A stretch of 32,891 nt of DNA from Colwellia sp. (GTDB taxonomy: Bacteria; Pseudomonadota; Gammaproteobacteria; Enterobacterales; Alteromonadaceae): assembly GCA_013215655.1 (NCBI GenBank), contig JABSOX010000059.1, positions 1 to 32,891 on the forward strand, given 5' to 3'. Below are positions 1 through 8,491 of the stretch, in pieces. The position numbers were made by a program, and so were the translations under genes. The notes below the pieces were generated by a model. That model had not been told where the DNA came from, made no database searches, and saw nothing but the letters and a program-made list of their open reading frames with translations. Every line of letters begins with the position of its first letter. Within the stretch, counting starts at the first letter, position 1.

Positions 1-1091
1 GCATTAATTGATTGCGGACAACTTTCATTTGTACAGCCCTCTAATTGTCCGTGACCATTCCAATCACCAACAACAAAACCATCAAAACCCATTTGAGTTT
101 TTAATACATCCGTTAATAAATATTTATTGCCATGAATTTTCTTACCATGCCAACTATTAAAAGATGCCATAACAGACTGTGAACCTGCAGTTAAACCACT
201 AATATATCCTTGAGCATGGATATCAAATAACTCTTGTTCAGTAGATAAGTTATCGCCCTGATCATCACCACCTTCAGTACCACCATCTCCTAAAAAATGC
301 TTTACCGTACTAATAACACGTTCATCACCCAAAAAATCCTGATCGGCTCTACCCTGTAAACCTTTTACAATTGAAGCCGCATAGTTTTTAACAATTTCAG
401 GATCTTCAGAATAACCTTCATAAGTACGTCCCCATCTATCATCACGAACTACAGCAACGGTAGGCGCAAAGACCCAATCAATGCCCGTAACCATAACTTC
501 CCTTGCGGTGATAGCGGCTATCTTTTCAATTAAATCAGGATTATTTGCTGCACCTAGGCCAATGTTATGGGGAAATAGAGTCGCACCAATAACGTTATTA
601 TGACCGTGTACCGCATCGGTTCCCCACATTGTCGGAATTGATGAACCGTCGATACTGTCATCAACAGATGCTTGGTACATATCTTCAGCAAGATTTATCC
701 AATCAGCTGGTGTTGCATGTTTGTTGTTATTTGGGAAAGCACCACCGCCATTTAGATATGAGCCAAAGCCATATTTACGCATATCTTCTACGGTGATATC
801 ACGAATTTCTGGTTGTATCATTTGAGCAATTTTTTGTTCAAGTGTCATCGATGATATTAATTTTGTTATGCGCGTTTCAACAGCAATATCTGTTTTAACT
901 TCCAACGTTAAACGAGGCCATATACTTGCAGTCGATGTCTCTTTATCACCTGTAGTAGCTACATTTTTACGCTCATCACTACCACAAGATACAAGTAGGC
1001 TTGATGAAAGGAGTATTGAACACACCACTACTGGAAGCGCTTCCAATTTAAAGTTTAAATTAATTAATTTATTTTTAGTTTTGTTAAGCAT
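1..1091 (-). CDS. Glycoside hydrolase family 3 lipoprotein (beta-glucosidase-like), 3' end outside window
   Basis: The first 363 codons of an exported glycosidase run off the left edge of the window. The N-terminus has a hydrophobic stretch ending in the lipobox LVSC (Cys at about residue 37), so it should be a lipoprotein. The mature part has the GH3 pattern: TLEQKIAQM near residue 90, GTDAVHGHN, ATLFPHNIGLGA, and GFDGFVVGDWNG close to the window edge, where Asp343 is the expected nucleophile. GH3 enzymes of this layout usually cleave beta-glucosides released from polysaccharides; the substrate cannot be told from sequence. It lies 93 bp downstream of an MFS sugar transporter on the same strand and is probably co-transcribed. 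A LacI-type operator lies inside its signal-peptide codons. The start is the only in-frame ATG before the hydrophobic segment; its ribosome site (AGAAGA) is weak. Confidence 0.9.
   Translation of the reverse strand, partial: MLNKTKNKLINLNFKLEALPVVVCSILLSSSLLVSCGSDERKNVATTGDKETSTASIWPRLTLEVKTDIAVETRITKLISSMTLEQKIAQMIQPEIRDITVEDMRKYGFGSYLNGGGAFPNNNKHATPADWINLAEDMYQASVDDSIDGSSIPTMWGTDAVHGHNNVIGATLFPHNIGLGAANNPDLIEKIAAITAREVMVTGIDWVFAPTVAVVRDDRWGRTYEGYSEDPEIVKNYAASIVKGLQGRADQDFLGDERVISTVKHFLGDGGTEGGDDQGDNLSTEQELFDIHAQGYISGLTAGSQSVMASFNSWHGKKIHGNKYLLTDVLKTQMGFDGFVVGDWNGHGQLEGCTNESCPQSIN
1032..1045. promoter_or_regulatory. LacI-type operator inside the GH3 coding region
   Basis: TGGAAGCGCTTCCA is a perfect 14-bp palindrome about 47-60 bp inside the GH3 gene. 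It matches the two operators upstream of the neighbouring transporter and LacI-family regulator (TGAAAGCGCTTTCA and TGAAAGCGCTTCCA). The core GCGC and flanks are typical of LacI/GalR-family sites. Binding by the adjacent regulator is inferred. Confidence 0.6.
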
Positions 1092-1136
1092 TATATTTCT
1101 TCTAATTTGTTTCATTAAAACAACAATAATTTGTGA

Positions 1137-1163
1137 TACGCACTGCACAATATACAGTGCGTA
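1137..1163. other. Inverted repeat between the sugar transporter and GH3 genes
   Basis: TACGCACTG and CAGTGCGTA form a perfect 9-bp stem around a 9-nt loop, in the gap between the transporter stop and the GH3 start. No run of T follows on the transcribed (minus) strand, so it is more likely an mRNA stability or processing element, or a weak attenuator, than a full terminator. Confidence 0.5.
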
Positions 1164-1184
1164 ATATTTGATTTAGTTACTATT

Positions 1185-2447
1185 TTATTTTGTGTCAGTA
1201 ATAGGCTTACTACCTATTAAACCGTAATAGGCGATAAAGACAAAGCAAACTACAGGTAAAATAAAAGCTGATTGCACACCAATAGTATCAGCTAATAAAC
1301 CTTGTATAAGAGGAACAATTGCACCACCAACAATGGCTAAACATAGGATCCCAGAACCTTGACTGGTGTGTTTACCTAAGCCATTTATTGCTAGACTAAA
1401 GATCGTTGGGAACATAATCGAATTACATAAACCAACCAGTAAAATTGCGACCATAGCAACACTACCCGTCGAAACTATCGTTATTAAAATAAGCACAACT
1501 GCAGCAACTGAATTAACAAAAAGTACTTTACCTGCTGCTATTTTTTGCATAACCGCTGCGCCAATAAACCGTCCTACCATAGCTCCACCCCAATAATAGG
1601 CGATGTATTTTGCGGCATGAGATTCTTCTAAACCCGCTATATTGGGATCTGCAAGAAAGCTGACCAGAAAACTACCAATAGAAACTTCAGCACCAACATA
1701 AACAAATATACCAACAGCGCCTAAGACTAAATGGCGATATTGCCAAGCACTGCCACTTTTTTCACTAGAATCATCGTCATCATCAGCAATAGACAAATTA
1801 GGTAGCTTTAACCAAGCAAAGGTTGCTGCAAGTAAGAGTAACATCGCCGCTAGAAAGAGATACGGCATTTGTACAGCTTCGGCAGATGCCGTCGCAGAAA
1901 TGGCTTCAGCTGCCTGATCTAAAATCAAAAATGCACCAAAAAACGGCGCGATGGTTGTTCCTAGCGAATTAAACGCTTGTGTCAGTGTTAATCGTGATGA
2001 CGCAGTTTTTGAATCACCTAACATACTCACATACGGATTGGCAGAAACTTGCAATAAGGTTATGCCACTCGCTAATATAAAAAGTGCTAACAAAAATATC
2101 GGATAACTATGCATTGATGCCGCAGGATAAAAAGATAAGCAGCCTATAGCCGCAATAACAAGACCAACAACAATACCTTTTTGATAACCCAACTTTTTAA
2201 CAATGATACCTGATGGCAATGAAACTAAAAAATATGCACCAAAAAAGCAAAACTGCACTAACATTGCTTGACTGTATGTGAGGTTAAATACGCCTTTTAA
2301 ATGTGGGATCAATATATCATTTAAACACGTTATAAACCCCCACATAAAAAACAATGAAGTAAGTGATGTTAATGCAAAAGAATAGTTTCCTTTGGAATTA
2401 TCAACAGTTAATTCACCTGGCTTGGTTATTATTGATGGGCTAGACAT
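1185..2447 (-). CDS. Sugar MFS transporter, FucP/GluP-like
   Basis: A 420-residue inner-membrane transporter with about 12 hydrophobic segments. The N-terminal segment [28 protein letters not shown] is the hallmark of the FucP/glucose-galactose symporter branch of the major facilitator superfamily. These proteins bring monosaccharides in with protons or sodium; the exact sugar here is unknown, but glucose released by the neighbouring GH3 enzyme is a reasonable guess. An acidic linker ([10 protein letters not shown]) lies in the middle cytoplasmic loop. Ribosome site AGGAG lies 7 bp before the ATG. The gene is divergent from a LacI-family regulator, with two operators in the shared promoter region, so substrate-induced expression is likely. 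Confidence 0.87.
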   Translation of the reverse strand: MSSPSIITKPGELTVDNSKGNYSFALTSLTSLFFMWGFITCLNDILIPHLKGVFNLTYSQAMLVQFCFFGAYFLVSLPSGIIVKKLGYQKGIVVGLVIAAIGCLSFYPAASMHSYPIFLLALFILASGITLLQVSANPYVSMLGDSKTASSRLTLTQAFNSLGTTIAPFFGAFLILDQAAEAISATASAEAVQMPYLFLAAMLLLLAATFAWLKLPNLSIADDDDDSSEKSGSAWQYRHLVLGAVGIFVYVGAEVSIGSFLVSFLADPNIAGLEESHAAKYIAYYWGGAMVGRFIGAAVMQKIAAGKVLFVNSVAAVVLILITIVSTGSVAMVAILLVGLCNSIMFPTIFSLAINGLGKHTSQGSGILCLAIVGGAIVPLIQGLLADTIGVQSAFILPVVCFVFIAYYGLIGSKPITDTK

Positions 2448-2511
2448 CGGTAACTCCTGCTAAATTATTTTTATAGTATTAAAACAACATATCAAATATT
2501 TCTATTTATGT

Positions 2512-2525
2512 TGAAAGCGCTTTCA
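2512..2525. promoter_or_regulatory. LacI-type operator, transporter-proximal
   Basis: TGAAAGCGCTTTCA is a perfect 14-bp palindrome 65 bp upstream of the transporter start. It sits in the divergent promoter region with the LacI-family gene and lies 60 bp from a second copy, which could allow cooperative binding or looping. Confidence 0.75.
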
Positions 2526-2571
2526 TTCTTACCTTGTCAGCCCAATAAAGCAACATCTTTAGCAAAATAAT

Positions 2572-2585
2572 TGAAAGCGCTTCCA
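2572..2585. promoter_or_regulatory. LacI-type operator, regulator-proximal
   Basis: TGAAAGCGCTTCCA differs from a perfect palindrome at one position. It is the second operator in the transporter/regulator divergent region and lies about 130 bp before the regulator start, consistent with autoregulation. Confidence 0.7.
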
Positions 2586-2713
2586 GTACTTACAAATTTA
2601 ATATGGTAAAGTGAAGATAAAAAGCGTTTTACAAAAAATACATATTGGTTAAGCAAGCAACTTTTTGTTACAGTCAACACGTTAAAATTTTCAATTAAAT
2701 CATAGGGTAAAAC

Positions 2714-3712
2714 ATGACGACAATATATCAGGTTTCTGAACTCGCAGGAGTATCACTATCGTCTGTTTCACGTGTAATGAATAATCATCAACATGTCAGT
2801 GAAAACACAAAAAACAAAGTATTAGCAGCCATGGAACAATTAGATTATCGACCCAATGAAACTGCCCGTTCATTAGCTTCTAGCTGTTCAAATTGCATCG
2901 GAATTTTAGTTTCTGAACTTCATGGGCCATTTTATGGTGATATGTTAAGTGGTATTGAATCTGAACTGAGAGCTGTTGGTAAACATTCTATTATTGCAGC
3001 AGGTCACAGCGACGAAAGCAGTGAAATCGAAGCGATACGATTTTTAATTGACCGTAATTGTGACGCCTTAATATTATTAGTTGATGCGGTGTCTGATGAT
3101 TATTTGATTAATTTAAGCAAAGGATCAACACCCTTTGCTTTAATCAATAGACAAATCCCTGAATTAACAGAAAATTGTTTTTATTTAGATAACAAGTTAG
3201 GTGGTTACTTAGCAACAAAGCATTTGTTAGATCAAGGCCACCGTGAAATAGCCTATATATCAGGACCAATTAGCAAACAAGATGCGAATGAACGACTCAT
3301 TGGTCATAAAAATGCATTAACTGAGTTCAATCTTGAATTTAATAACGATTTATTTTTTGAAGGTGATTTTTTAACAAAAAGTGGTCAAATAGGTATAAAA
3401 AAATTACTTGAAGGAAAGCAAAAGTTTACAGCTCTTTCTTGTGCAAATGATGAAATGGCATCAGGTGCAATGAGAGGCGCTAGAGATTTCAACTTAGATA
3501 TTCCAGCAGACTGTTCAATTATGGGTTTTGATAATGCATTTTTTACGGAGTACCTCTACCCGCAATTATCTACTATTGATTATCCAATAAAAAACATGGC
3601 TCAAATGGCAACTCATTGGATACTTAAAAATGTTTATAAAAAGAGCAATTTAACAATAGAAAACTTATTTACGCCAACATTAATTCTAAGAGAGTCAACA
3701 ACATCAATATAA
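2714..3712 (+). CDS. LacI-family transcriptional regulator of the adjacent sugar genes
   Basis: A 332-residue regulator of standard LacI/GalR length. Residues 3-24 form the helix-turn-helix (TIYQVSELAGVSLSSVSRVMN). The hinge helix follows at about 50-60 (YRPNETARSLAS), and a periplasmic-binding-protein-like effector domain fills the rest (IGILVSELHGPFYGDMLSGIE near the start). It probably represses the divergent transporter and GH3 gene until a sugar binds. Three palindromes of the type this family binds occur in the cluster, two of them in its own upstream region. The effector sugar cannot be read from sequence. No terminator hairpin is evident after the stop. Confidence 0.9.
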   Translation: MTTIYQVSELAGVSLSSVSRVMNNHQHVSENTKNKVLAAMEQLDYRPNETARSLASSCSNCIGILVSELHGPFYGDMLSGIESELRAVGKHSIIAAGHSDESSEIEAIRFLIDRNCDALILLVDAVSDDYLINLSKGSTPFALINRQIPELTENCFYLDNKLGGYLATKHLLDQGHREIAYISGPISKQDANERLIGHKNALTEFNLEFNNDLFFEGDFLTKSGQIGIKKLLEGKQKFTALSCANDEMASGAMRGARDFNLDIPADCSIMGFDNAFFTEYLYPQLSTIDYPIKNMAQMATHWILKNVYKKSNLTIENLFTPTLILRESTTSI

Positions 3713-3816
3713 ATGAACCTTTAACTTTTCAATCGGTTATCGACATCAATAATTTTCCTTATGAACATCTACTCATTATTCCATCCGTTAACTATTTCGG
3801 TTGTTTTAAATACTGT

Positions 3817-5697
3817 TTATAACGTAAATTTCTTGATTAATTTATCAAGTGAATTTGCTTGTTCGTTTAACGCATTACACAGTTCAGATGATTTTAAAAC
3901 ATTCTGTTTAGTATCATTTGCTGTGTCTGCAATCAAAACAATGTTTTCGCTGATTTCAGCCGTTGCACTTGTTTGCTCTTTAGTTGCAATAGCGACCATA
4001 TTATTTGTCTCGGCTAAACTAGAAATACTATGAGAAATTGACGCTAACGTTTCCCCTGTTTGATTTAAACGTTCAGATGTTGCATGGGTTGATTGGCTGC
4101 CTAATTCTATAGCGGATACGGTTTCCCCTGCTTTAGCTTTTAATGAAGTGATCATGGTATTGATCTCTTCAGTTGACTCTGCTGTTTTTTGCGCTAAAGT
4201 TCTAACTTCATCAGCGACAACAGCAAAACCTCGGCCCTGCTCTCCTGCTCTCGCTGCCTCTATTGCAGCATTTAAAGCTAATAAATTGGTTTGCTCAGAA
4301 ATACCTTTAATAACATCTAATACATGGGTTATAGATTGTATTTCATTAGATAACTCTGTCACTGAACCTACTGTTGAGACCATAGTTGATTCTAATTCAT
4401 TCATTTGTTTAATTGTTTCGGCAACAAAATCATTTCCTTTGTTTGTTTGTTGCTGTGACTCACTCGCCGTTTCAGCGGCGTTACGGGCACTCTCAGATAT
4501 TTCAGCCACTGTCATTTCCATTTCGTTCACTGCAGCAGCAACGGTTTGTGTACTATTAGATTGTTGCTCTGAGAAACTCATCGCCAAGTTCATTTCATTT
4601 TTGACGTTTTCTGAAATTTTTTGCACATTATGGGCCGATTGAGATACCTGAATAAACATACCATGTAATTGTTCTAAAAAACTATTAATGTGCTTAGCTA
4701 AGCTCGCTATTTCATTTTCTCTTTTTATTGGTAACCGTATAGTTAAATCGCCATCTTTTTGCGTAAGAGAATAAACTGCTTGGGTGATTTCTTCTATCGG
4801 CTTAAAAATTTGATTAGATAAAATACGTACCAAAGCAAAGCCGATAATCGCAATGATTATTCCAAAAATAACATTATTAAAAATTGCCTCATCTATGGCT
4901 TGGTATAATTCTTTTTCAGGTATTTCTGCAACCAAATGCCAGTTTATTGATGAAAGCGGTGTACTTGATCGAATAAATGATTTTTCCTGTTTTTCGAAAA
5001 TGGTTATTTTACCATTTCGTATTTTTGTTAAAGCTATTTTTGTACCATTAAGCTTTTTATTGGGGTGTAATTGCACAATACCTTCATCATTTACTAAATA
5101 AACAATCCCCGTAAAGCCCACTTTATAACTATTTATTGACTGAGTCATAGCTTCAAGAGAGCGACCAATACCTCCTATAGCGACCCTTTGTCCATTTGCT
5201 TCAATAACATAATTAATAAATACGGTTGCAGCCCCTGTTGACTTATCAACATCTAAACTCAATTCGAATGTATTATCTGATTGTAAAAAATTATAAAACC
5301 ATTGGTCCTCATCTTGTGTTACCTGACGCGTTAAACCATCTGCCGTGTAATAATTACTTGTTATAGAAGAAACGATGAAAGAAGTAATGGCTTTTTCTTG
5401 CTGTTTAATATTAGCTAAATAATCAATAAATTCACTTTGTTTTTCGTCGGGTTCACCTTCATTTATCCACTGTTTAACAAATGTATTATTAGCGATTGCT
5501 CTTGATACAACAATAGGTGAAGTTAATTCTAATTCAATCGCATTTTTAATTTGTCCTAACGCGGTTGGTAATTCAATTTTTGCTAATTTTTCTTCTGCAT
5601 TTAACTTAATATTATTAGAGAAAATGATGGTTGATATAGTTAAAGGCAAAACAATAGCGGTAATTAAACTAGCATATATTTTTTGTTTTAATAGCAC
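3817..5697 (-). CDS. Methyl-accepting chemotaxis protein with periplasmic Cache-like sensor
   Basis: A 626-residue chemoreceptor. A transmembrane segment at about residues 9-29 is followed by a periplasmic sensor of about 240 residues, which looks like a double-Cache domain (segments [33 protein letters not shown] and [17 protein letters not shown]). A second transmembrane segment lies near 273-295, then HAMP and a long coiled-coil signalling domain. The hairpin tip [36 protein letters not shown] near 465-500 is the conserved CheA/CheW contact region. The ligand is unknown. It sits alone, convergent with the LacI-family gene, and its link to sugar or purine use is only positional. Confidence 0.93.
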   Translation of the reverse strand: MLLKQKIYASLITAIVLPLTISTIIFSNNIKLNAEEKLAKIELPTALGQIKNAIELELTSPIVVSRAIANNTFVKQWINEGEPDEKQSEFIDYLANIKQQEKAITSFIVSSITSNYYTADGLTRQVTQDEDQWFYNFLQSDNTFELSLDVDKSTGAATVFINYVIEANGQRVAIGGIGRSLEAMTQSINSYKVGFTGIVYLVNDEGIVQLHPNKKLNGTKIALTKIRNGKITIFEKQEKSFIRSSTPLSSINWHLVAEIPEKELYQAIDEAIFNNVIFGIIIAIIGFALVRILSNQIFKPIEEITQAVYSLTQKDGDLTIRLPIKRENEIASLAKHINSFLEQLHGMFIQVSQSAHNVQKISENVKNEMNLAMSFSEQQSNSTQTVAAAVNEMEMTVAEISESARNAAETASESQQQTNKGNDFVAETIKQMNELESTMVSTVGSVTELSNEIQSITHVLDVIKGISEQTNLLALNAAIEAARAGEQGRGFAVVADEVRTLAQKTAESTEEINTMITSLKAKAGETVSAIELGSQSTHATSERLNQTGETLASISHSISSLAETNNMVAIATKEQTSATAEISENIVLIADTANDTKQNVLKSSELCNALNEQANSLDKLIKKFTL

Positions 5698-5890
5698 GTA
5701 TATTCCTTTACTTTTGAACAGTTAAGTTATTGAAAAGTTGAAGCATCCCGAATAAGTATAGACGGTATATAAATATCTACTGTATGGAATAAAACTAATT
5801 CAGTCTAAAGTAGCGGTACCTATAACTAACCATTGTGTCGTTAGGGCTAATAAAATGGCATACTTATAGGTTTAAGAAAGCATAATGGTA

Positions 5891-7129
5891 TTATCTGTAG
5901 ACCTCGGGTAATTCTATTGAAGCTACACCTGAATCAATTGCGGCATTAGCTACTGCTTTTGCTACCCTATGACACAACCTTGGATCCATCGGGCGTGGAA
6001 TAATGTAATCCTTTCCATAAGATAAAGACGTTTCTCCACTAGCTTGTAAAACACTTTCGGGCACTGGCTCTTTGGCAATAGCTCTAATCGCATCAACGGC
6101 CGCCAGTTTCATTTCATTGTTTATTTTTCGAGCCCGAACATCCAATGCTCCCCTAAAAATAAAAGGAAAACATAATACGTTATTTACCTGATTTTGATAA
6201 TCCGAACGCCCGGTCGCCATAATTAAATCATCACGTACTGAATGCGCGAGTTCTGGTTTTATTTCAGGGTCGGGATTTGAACAGGCAAATACAATAGGAT
6301 TTTTAGCCATTTTCGATAATTGTTCAGCACTAAGTAAGTTAGGTCCTGAGACACCAACAAATACGTCAGCACCTTCAATTGCATCATCTAACGTGCGTTT
6401 ATCGGTATTATTGGCAAATAGGGCTTTGTATTCATTTAAGTCATTGCGGCGAGTATGAATAACTCCCTTGGTATCAAGCATGTATATTTTTTCACGCTCA
6501 GCTCCACATTGTATCAGCAACTCCATACAAGCTATGGCCGCAGCCCCTGCTCCTAAGCAAACAATAACGGCATGTTCGATAATCTTACCTTGAATATCCA
6601 ATGCATTAAGTAAAGCCGCAGCGGTAACTATCGCTGTGCCATGTTGATCATCATGAAATACCGGCACCTTGCAGCGCTCTTGCAATGCTTTTTCGATAAA
6701 AAAACATTCTGGTGCTTTAATATCCTCAAGATTAATGCCGCCGAATGTGTCAGCGATACTTGCTACTGTATTAATAAACTCTTGCGGGGTATTGTGGGTA
6801 ACCTCAATATCAAACGAATCTATATTAGCAAAACGCTTAAATAACAAGGCTTTTCCTTCCATCACCGGCTTGGAAGCCATTGGTCCTAAATTACCCAAAC
6901 CTAATACTGCACTACCGTTTGATATCACAGCGACTGTGTTACCTTTATTGGTATATTTATATACATTTTCTACATCGTTATAAATTTCACGACATGGCTC
7001 TGCAACGCCAGGGCTGTAGGCCAAAGCTAAGTCTTCGGTAGTTTCAGCTGATGTTGTTATTTCAATTGCAATTTTGCCTGGTTTTGGCTGGGCATGATAA
7101 TCCAGCGCGCGTTGTTTTAAATCGCTCAT
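5891..7129 (-). CDS. Malic enzyme (oxaloacetate-decarboxylating malate dehydrogenase), short form
   Basis: Converts malate to pyruvate and CO2 with NAD(P)+. The chosen start (MSDLKQRALDYH) has ribosome site AAAGGT; the longer open frame to 7225 would run into a terminator hairpin, so it was rejected. The 412-residue protein has YSPGVAEPC (Tyr38), the catalytic Lys in VMEGKALLFK (Lys93), FHDDQHGTA for metal binding and a Rossmann motif LGAGAAAIA. It lacks the C-terminal phosphotransacetylase-like domain of the long MaeB enzymes, which are about 750 residues. In this neighbourhood it could supply pyruvate from malate made by malate synthase, though it is not in an operon with that gene. Cofactor preference (NAD or NADP) is not clear. 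Confidence 0.93.
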   Translation of the reverse strand: MSDLKQRALDYHAQPKPGKIAIEITTSAETTEDLALAYSPGVAEPCREIYNDVENVYKYTNKGNTVAVISNGSAVLGLGNLGPMASKPVMEGKALLFKRFANIDSFDIEVTHNTPQEFINTVASIADTFGGINLEDIKAPECFFIEKALQERCKVPVFHDDQHGTAIVTAAALLNALDIQGKIIEHAVIVCLGAGAAAIACMELLIQCGAEREKIYMLDTKGVIHTRRNDLNEYKALFANNTDKRTLDDAIEGADVFVGVSGPNLLSAEQLSKMAKNPIVFACSNPDPEIKPELAHSVRDDLIMATGRSDYQNQVNNVLCFPFIFRGALDVRARKINNEMKLAAVDAIRAIAKEPVPESVLQASGETSLSYGKDYIIPRPMDPRLCHRVAKAVANAAIDSGVASIELPEVYR

Positions 7130-7205
7130 AGCGTGACCTTTAAATAATTGCCAGTGTATTACTGAACTTTTGAATATGCTGCTCTTTAGAAGAGATAACA
7201 GATGG

Positions 7206-7238
7206 AAAATCAGCTGTATGTCCAATACAGCTGATTTT
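7206..7238. terminator. Strong hairpin terminator between tsx-like gene and malic enzyme
   Basis: A perfect 14-bp stem (AAAATCAGCTGTAT with its complement) encloses a 5-nt loop and is flanked by A and T runs. It can stop transcription coming from the tsx-like gene on the minus strand and lies just upstream of the malic enzyme start. Confidence 0.8.
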
Positions 7239-7318
7239 TATAAACAACAAGTTAAGGTTTAATCGGTTGTTCATTGGAACTAGTTTTTTTACTTAGATGA
7301 TGTCTATTTCTTTAATAG

Positions 7319-7339
7319 CGCTAATTTCTGAAATTAGCG
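7319..7339. other. Second hairpin just after the tsx-like stop codon
   Basis: CGCTAATTT and AAATTAGCG form a 9-bp stem with a 3-nt loop, two bases after the stop codon of the tsx-like gene. No strong T run follows, so it may protect the mRNA 3' end while the hairpin at 7206 terminates. Confidence 0.5.
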
Positions 7340-7341
7340 GC

Positions 7342-8181
7342 TTAGAAGCGCCATACCGCTAGAAATTGTACTGCATTATCATCAGTACCTTTTTCACCTA
7401 ATTTGTTTTTGAAATATTGGTATTCAATACCAACAAACATTTGGCCAGCTTTATTACCCAACACTTCACCTATATCTAAGCGAACTTGAGGTTGAAATAA
7501 AATCCAAGATTCAAGTTCAGTGGTGCCAAAGTTATTGGTTTGTTGACGAGCATCTATGTATTCTAAATGACCTTCAATGCTCCAGCTTGTAGAACCAATT
7601 TTGAAAGGGTAAGCCCAAGAAAAGTCAATCATGAAACTTGAATCTTCATCAACAACAGTAAAGACTGGAGAATTTGCACTACCACCGCCTTGATGTATAT
7701 AACCAGTGACATCAATTTGAGCAAAAGCAAAACCTGGTAAGTCTAATGAAAAACGAACACCGGGAAGTACCCACATGCTATCAACTTCAGGTGCAAAGTT
7801 AAAACCGGCCACAATACCAATATCTTTTATCGGGCCAAACGCTATTTTTTTACCCGTAATGGCACCTAAACTAAAATTAGAATACCACTCGCCGTAGAAT
7901 TCACTGCTGTCTTCAACAGGAAAATTAGCATCATTGTTAACACTGTAACGAGAGTGATCGATGAAGAAAAAGTTATCGCCGTACTCCCAGCCACCAGCAT
8001 GTTGCAAAGTAATAATAGTTGTATCTGCTGTGCCCCCAGTACCTGGTCGCTCTAAATCGCCTAAGGCTTGAAGGTGAACTTCGGTATTACCCCAAATCTC
8101 TGCAGAAGCAGAGAAGCTCATTAATGCTGTTGTGGCAATAGTCGTTGCTACAACAGATTTCAACATGTTATTTACTTTCAT
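7342..8181 (-). CDS. Tsx/OmpK-like nucleoside-channel outer-membrane protein
   Basis: A 279-residue exported beta-barrel. A signal peptide ends at SASA (cleavage before EIWGNTEVH, about residue 28). The mature part begins like the Tsx/OmpK family, with alternating hydrophobic and polar strands (HAGGWEYGDNFFFIDHSRY) and ends in the aromatic C-terminal residue expected for outer-membrane insertion (AVWRF). The Tsx family passes nucleosides through the outer membrane, which fits a locus full of purine genes; uptake of nucleosides or free bases here is inferred. It is divergent from the glyoxylate aminotransferase, and the shared 310-bp region carries the motif B element and a related palindrome. 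It is followed by two hairpins. Confidence 0.82.
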   Translation of the reverse strand: MKVNNMLKSVVATTIATTALMSFSASAEIWGNTEVHLQALGDLERPGTGGTADTTIITLQHAGGWEYGDNFFFIDHSRYSVNNDANFPVEDSSEFYGEWYSNFSLGAITGKKIAFGPIKDIGIVAGFNFAPEVDSMWVLPGVRFSLDLPGFAFAQIDVTGYIHQGGGSANSPVFTVVDEDSSFMIDFSWAYPFKIGSTSWSIEGHLEYIDARQQTNNFGTTELESWILFQPQVRLDIGEVLGNKAGQMFVGIEYQYFKNKLGEKGTDDNAVQFLAVWRF

Positions 8182-8343
8182 ATTTTACCCTTACGTAAAT
8201 TTTAATTATTTTTGCTGGTGTTAAAGTATTTAATTATTAATTATTAGTCATTAGGTTCTTATTTGTAAAATTTTAATGGACCTATATGTATAAACTAAAT
8301 TTCACTTTTCATTAAGTTAAAACTCAATTTAAAATCACTTATC

Positions 8344-8359
8344 TTGACACAGTTGTCAA
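8344..8359. promoter_or_regulatory. TTGACA/TGTCAA palindrome related to motif B
   Basis: TTGACACAGTTGTCAA consists of inverted TTGACA half-sites separated by 4 bp. It shares TTGACAC with the motif B copies but not their GGTTTTGTT tail. It lies 77 bp upstream of a full motif B copy, in the tsx-like/aminotransferase divergent region. Confidence 0.45.
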
Positions 8360-8420
8360 CTTATTTATTCTGACAATTTTGTTTGTTTTTTATACTGCGA
8401 TAATTCTCGATCCTTCGTTC

Positions 8421-8444
8421 TTGACACTTGTGACAGGTTTTGTT
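8421..8444 (+). promoter_or_regulatory. Motif B copy upstream of the glyoxylate aminotransferase
   Basis: This 24-bp element starts TTGACACT and ends TGACAGGTTTTGTT. It is 22/24 identical to the copy at 13831-13854 and about 19/24 identical to the one at 17099-17122. It ends 47 bp before the aminotransferase start. The first six bases could also be a -35 box, with TATCAA 17 bp further as a weak -10. It may be a regulator site, a shared promoter, or both. Confidence 0.6.
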
Positions 8445-8491
8445 ATCAAATAGATAACAATTATAACTTTATCAAGTAAGGTATTTAGAAT

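Larger units (their letters stand above)
8182..8491. other. Divergent promoter region, tsx-like gene and glyoxylate aminotransferase
   Basis: A gene-free stretch of 310 bp. It contains two related TTGACAC-type elements (8344-8359 and 8421-8444) and a TATACT at 8391 that could be a -10 box, though its best upstream -35-like hexamer CTGACA is only 15 bp away. No small open frame with a convincing ribosome site was seen. Confidence 0.5.

Noticed and set aside
4148-4642. 164-codon plus-strand open frame inside the chemoreceptor gene
   Set aside because: It is a shadow of the strongly conserved signalling domain on the other strand and has no ribosome site or family match.
7130-7225. N-terminal extension of the malic enzyme open frame
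   Set aside because: The extension has no ribosome site, does not look like the family, and begins inside a terminator hairpin. The ATG at 7129 has AAAGGT at the right distance.
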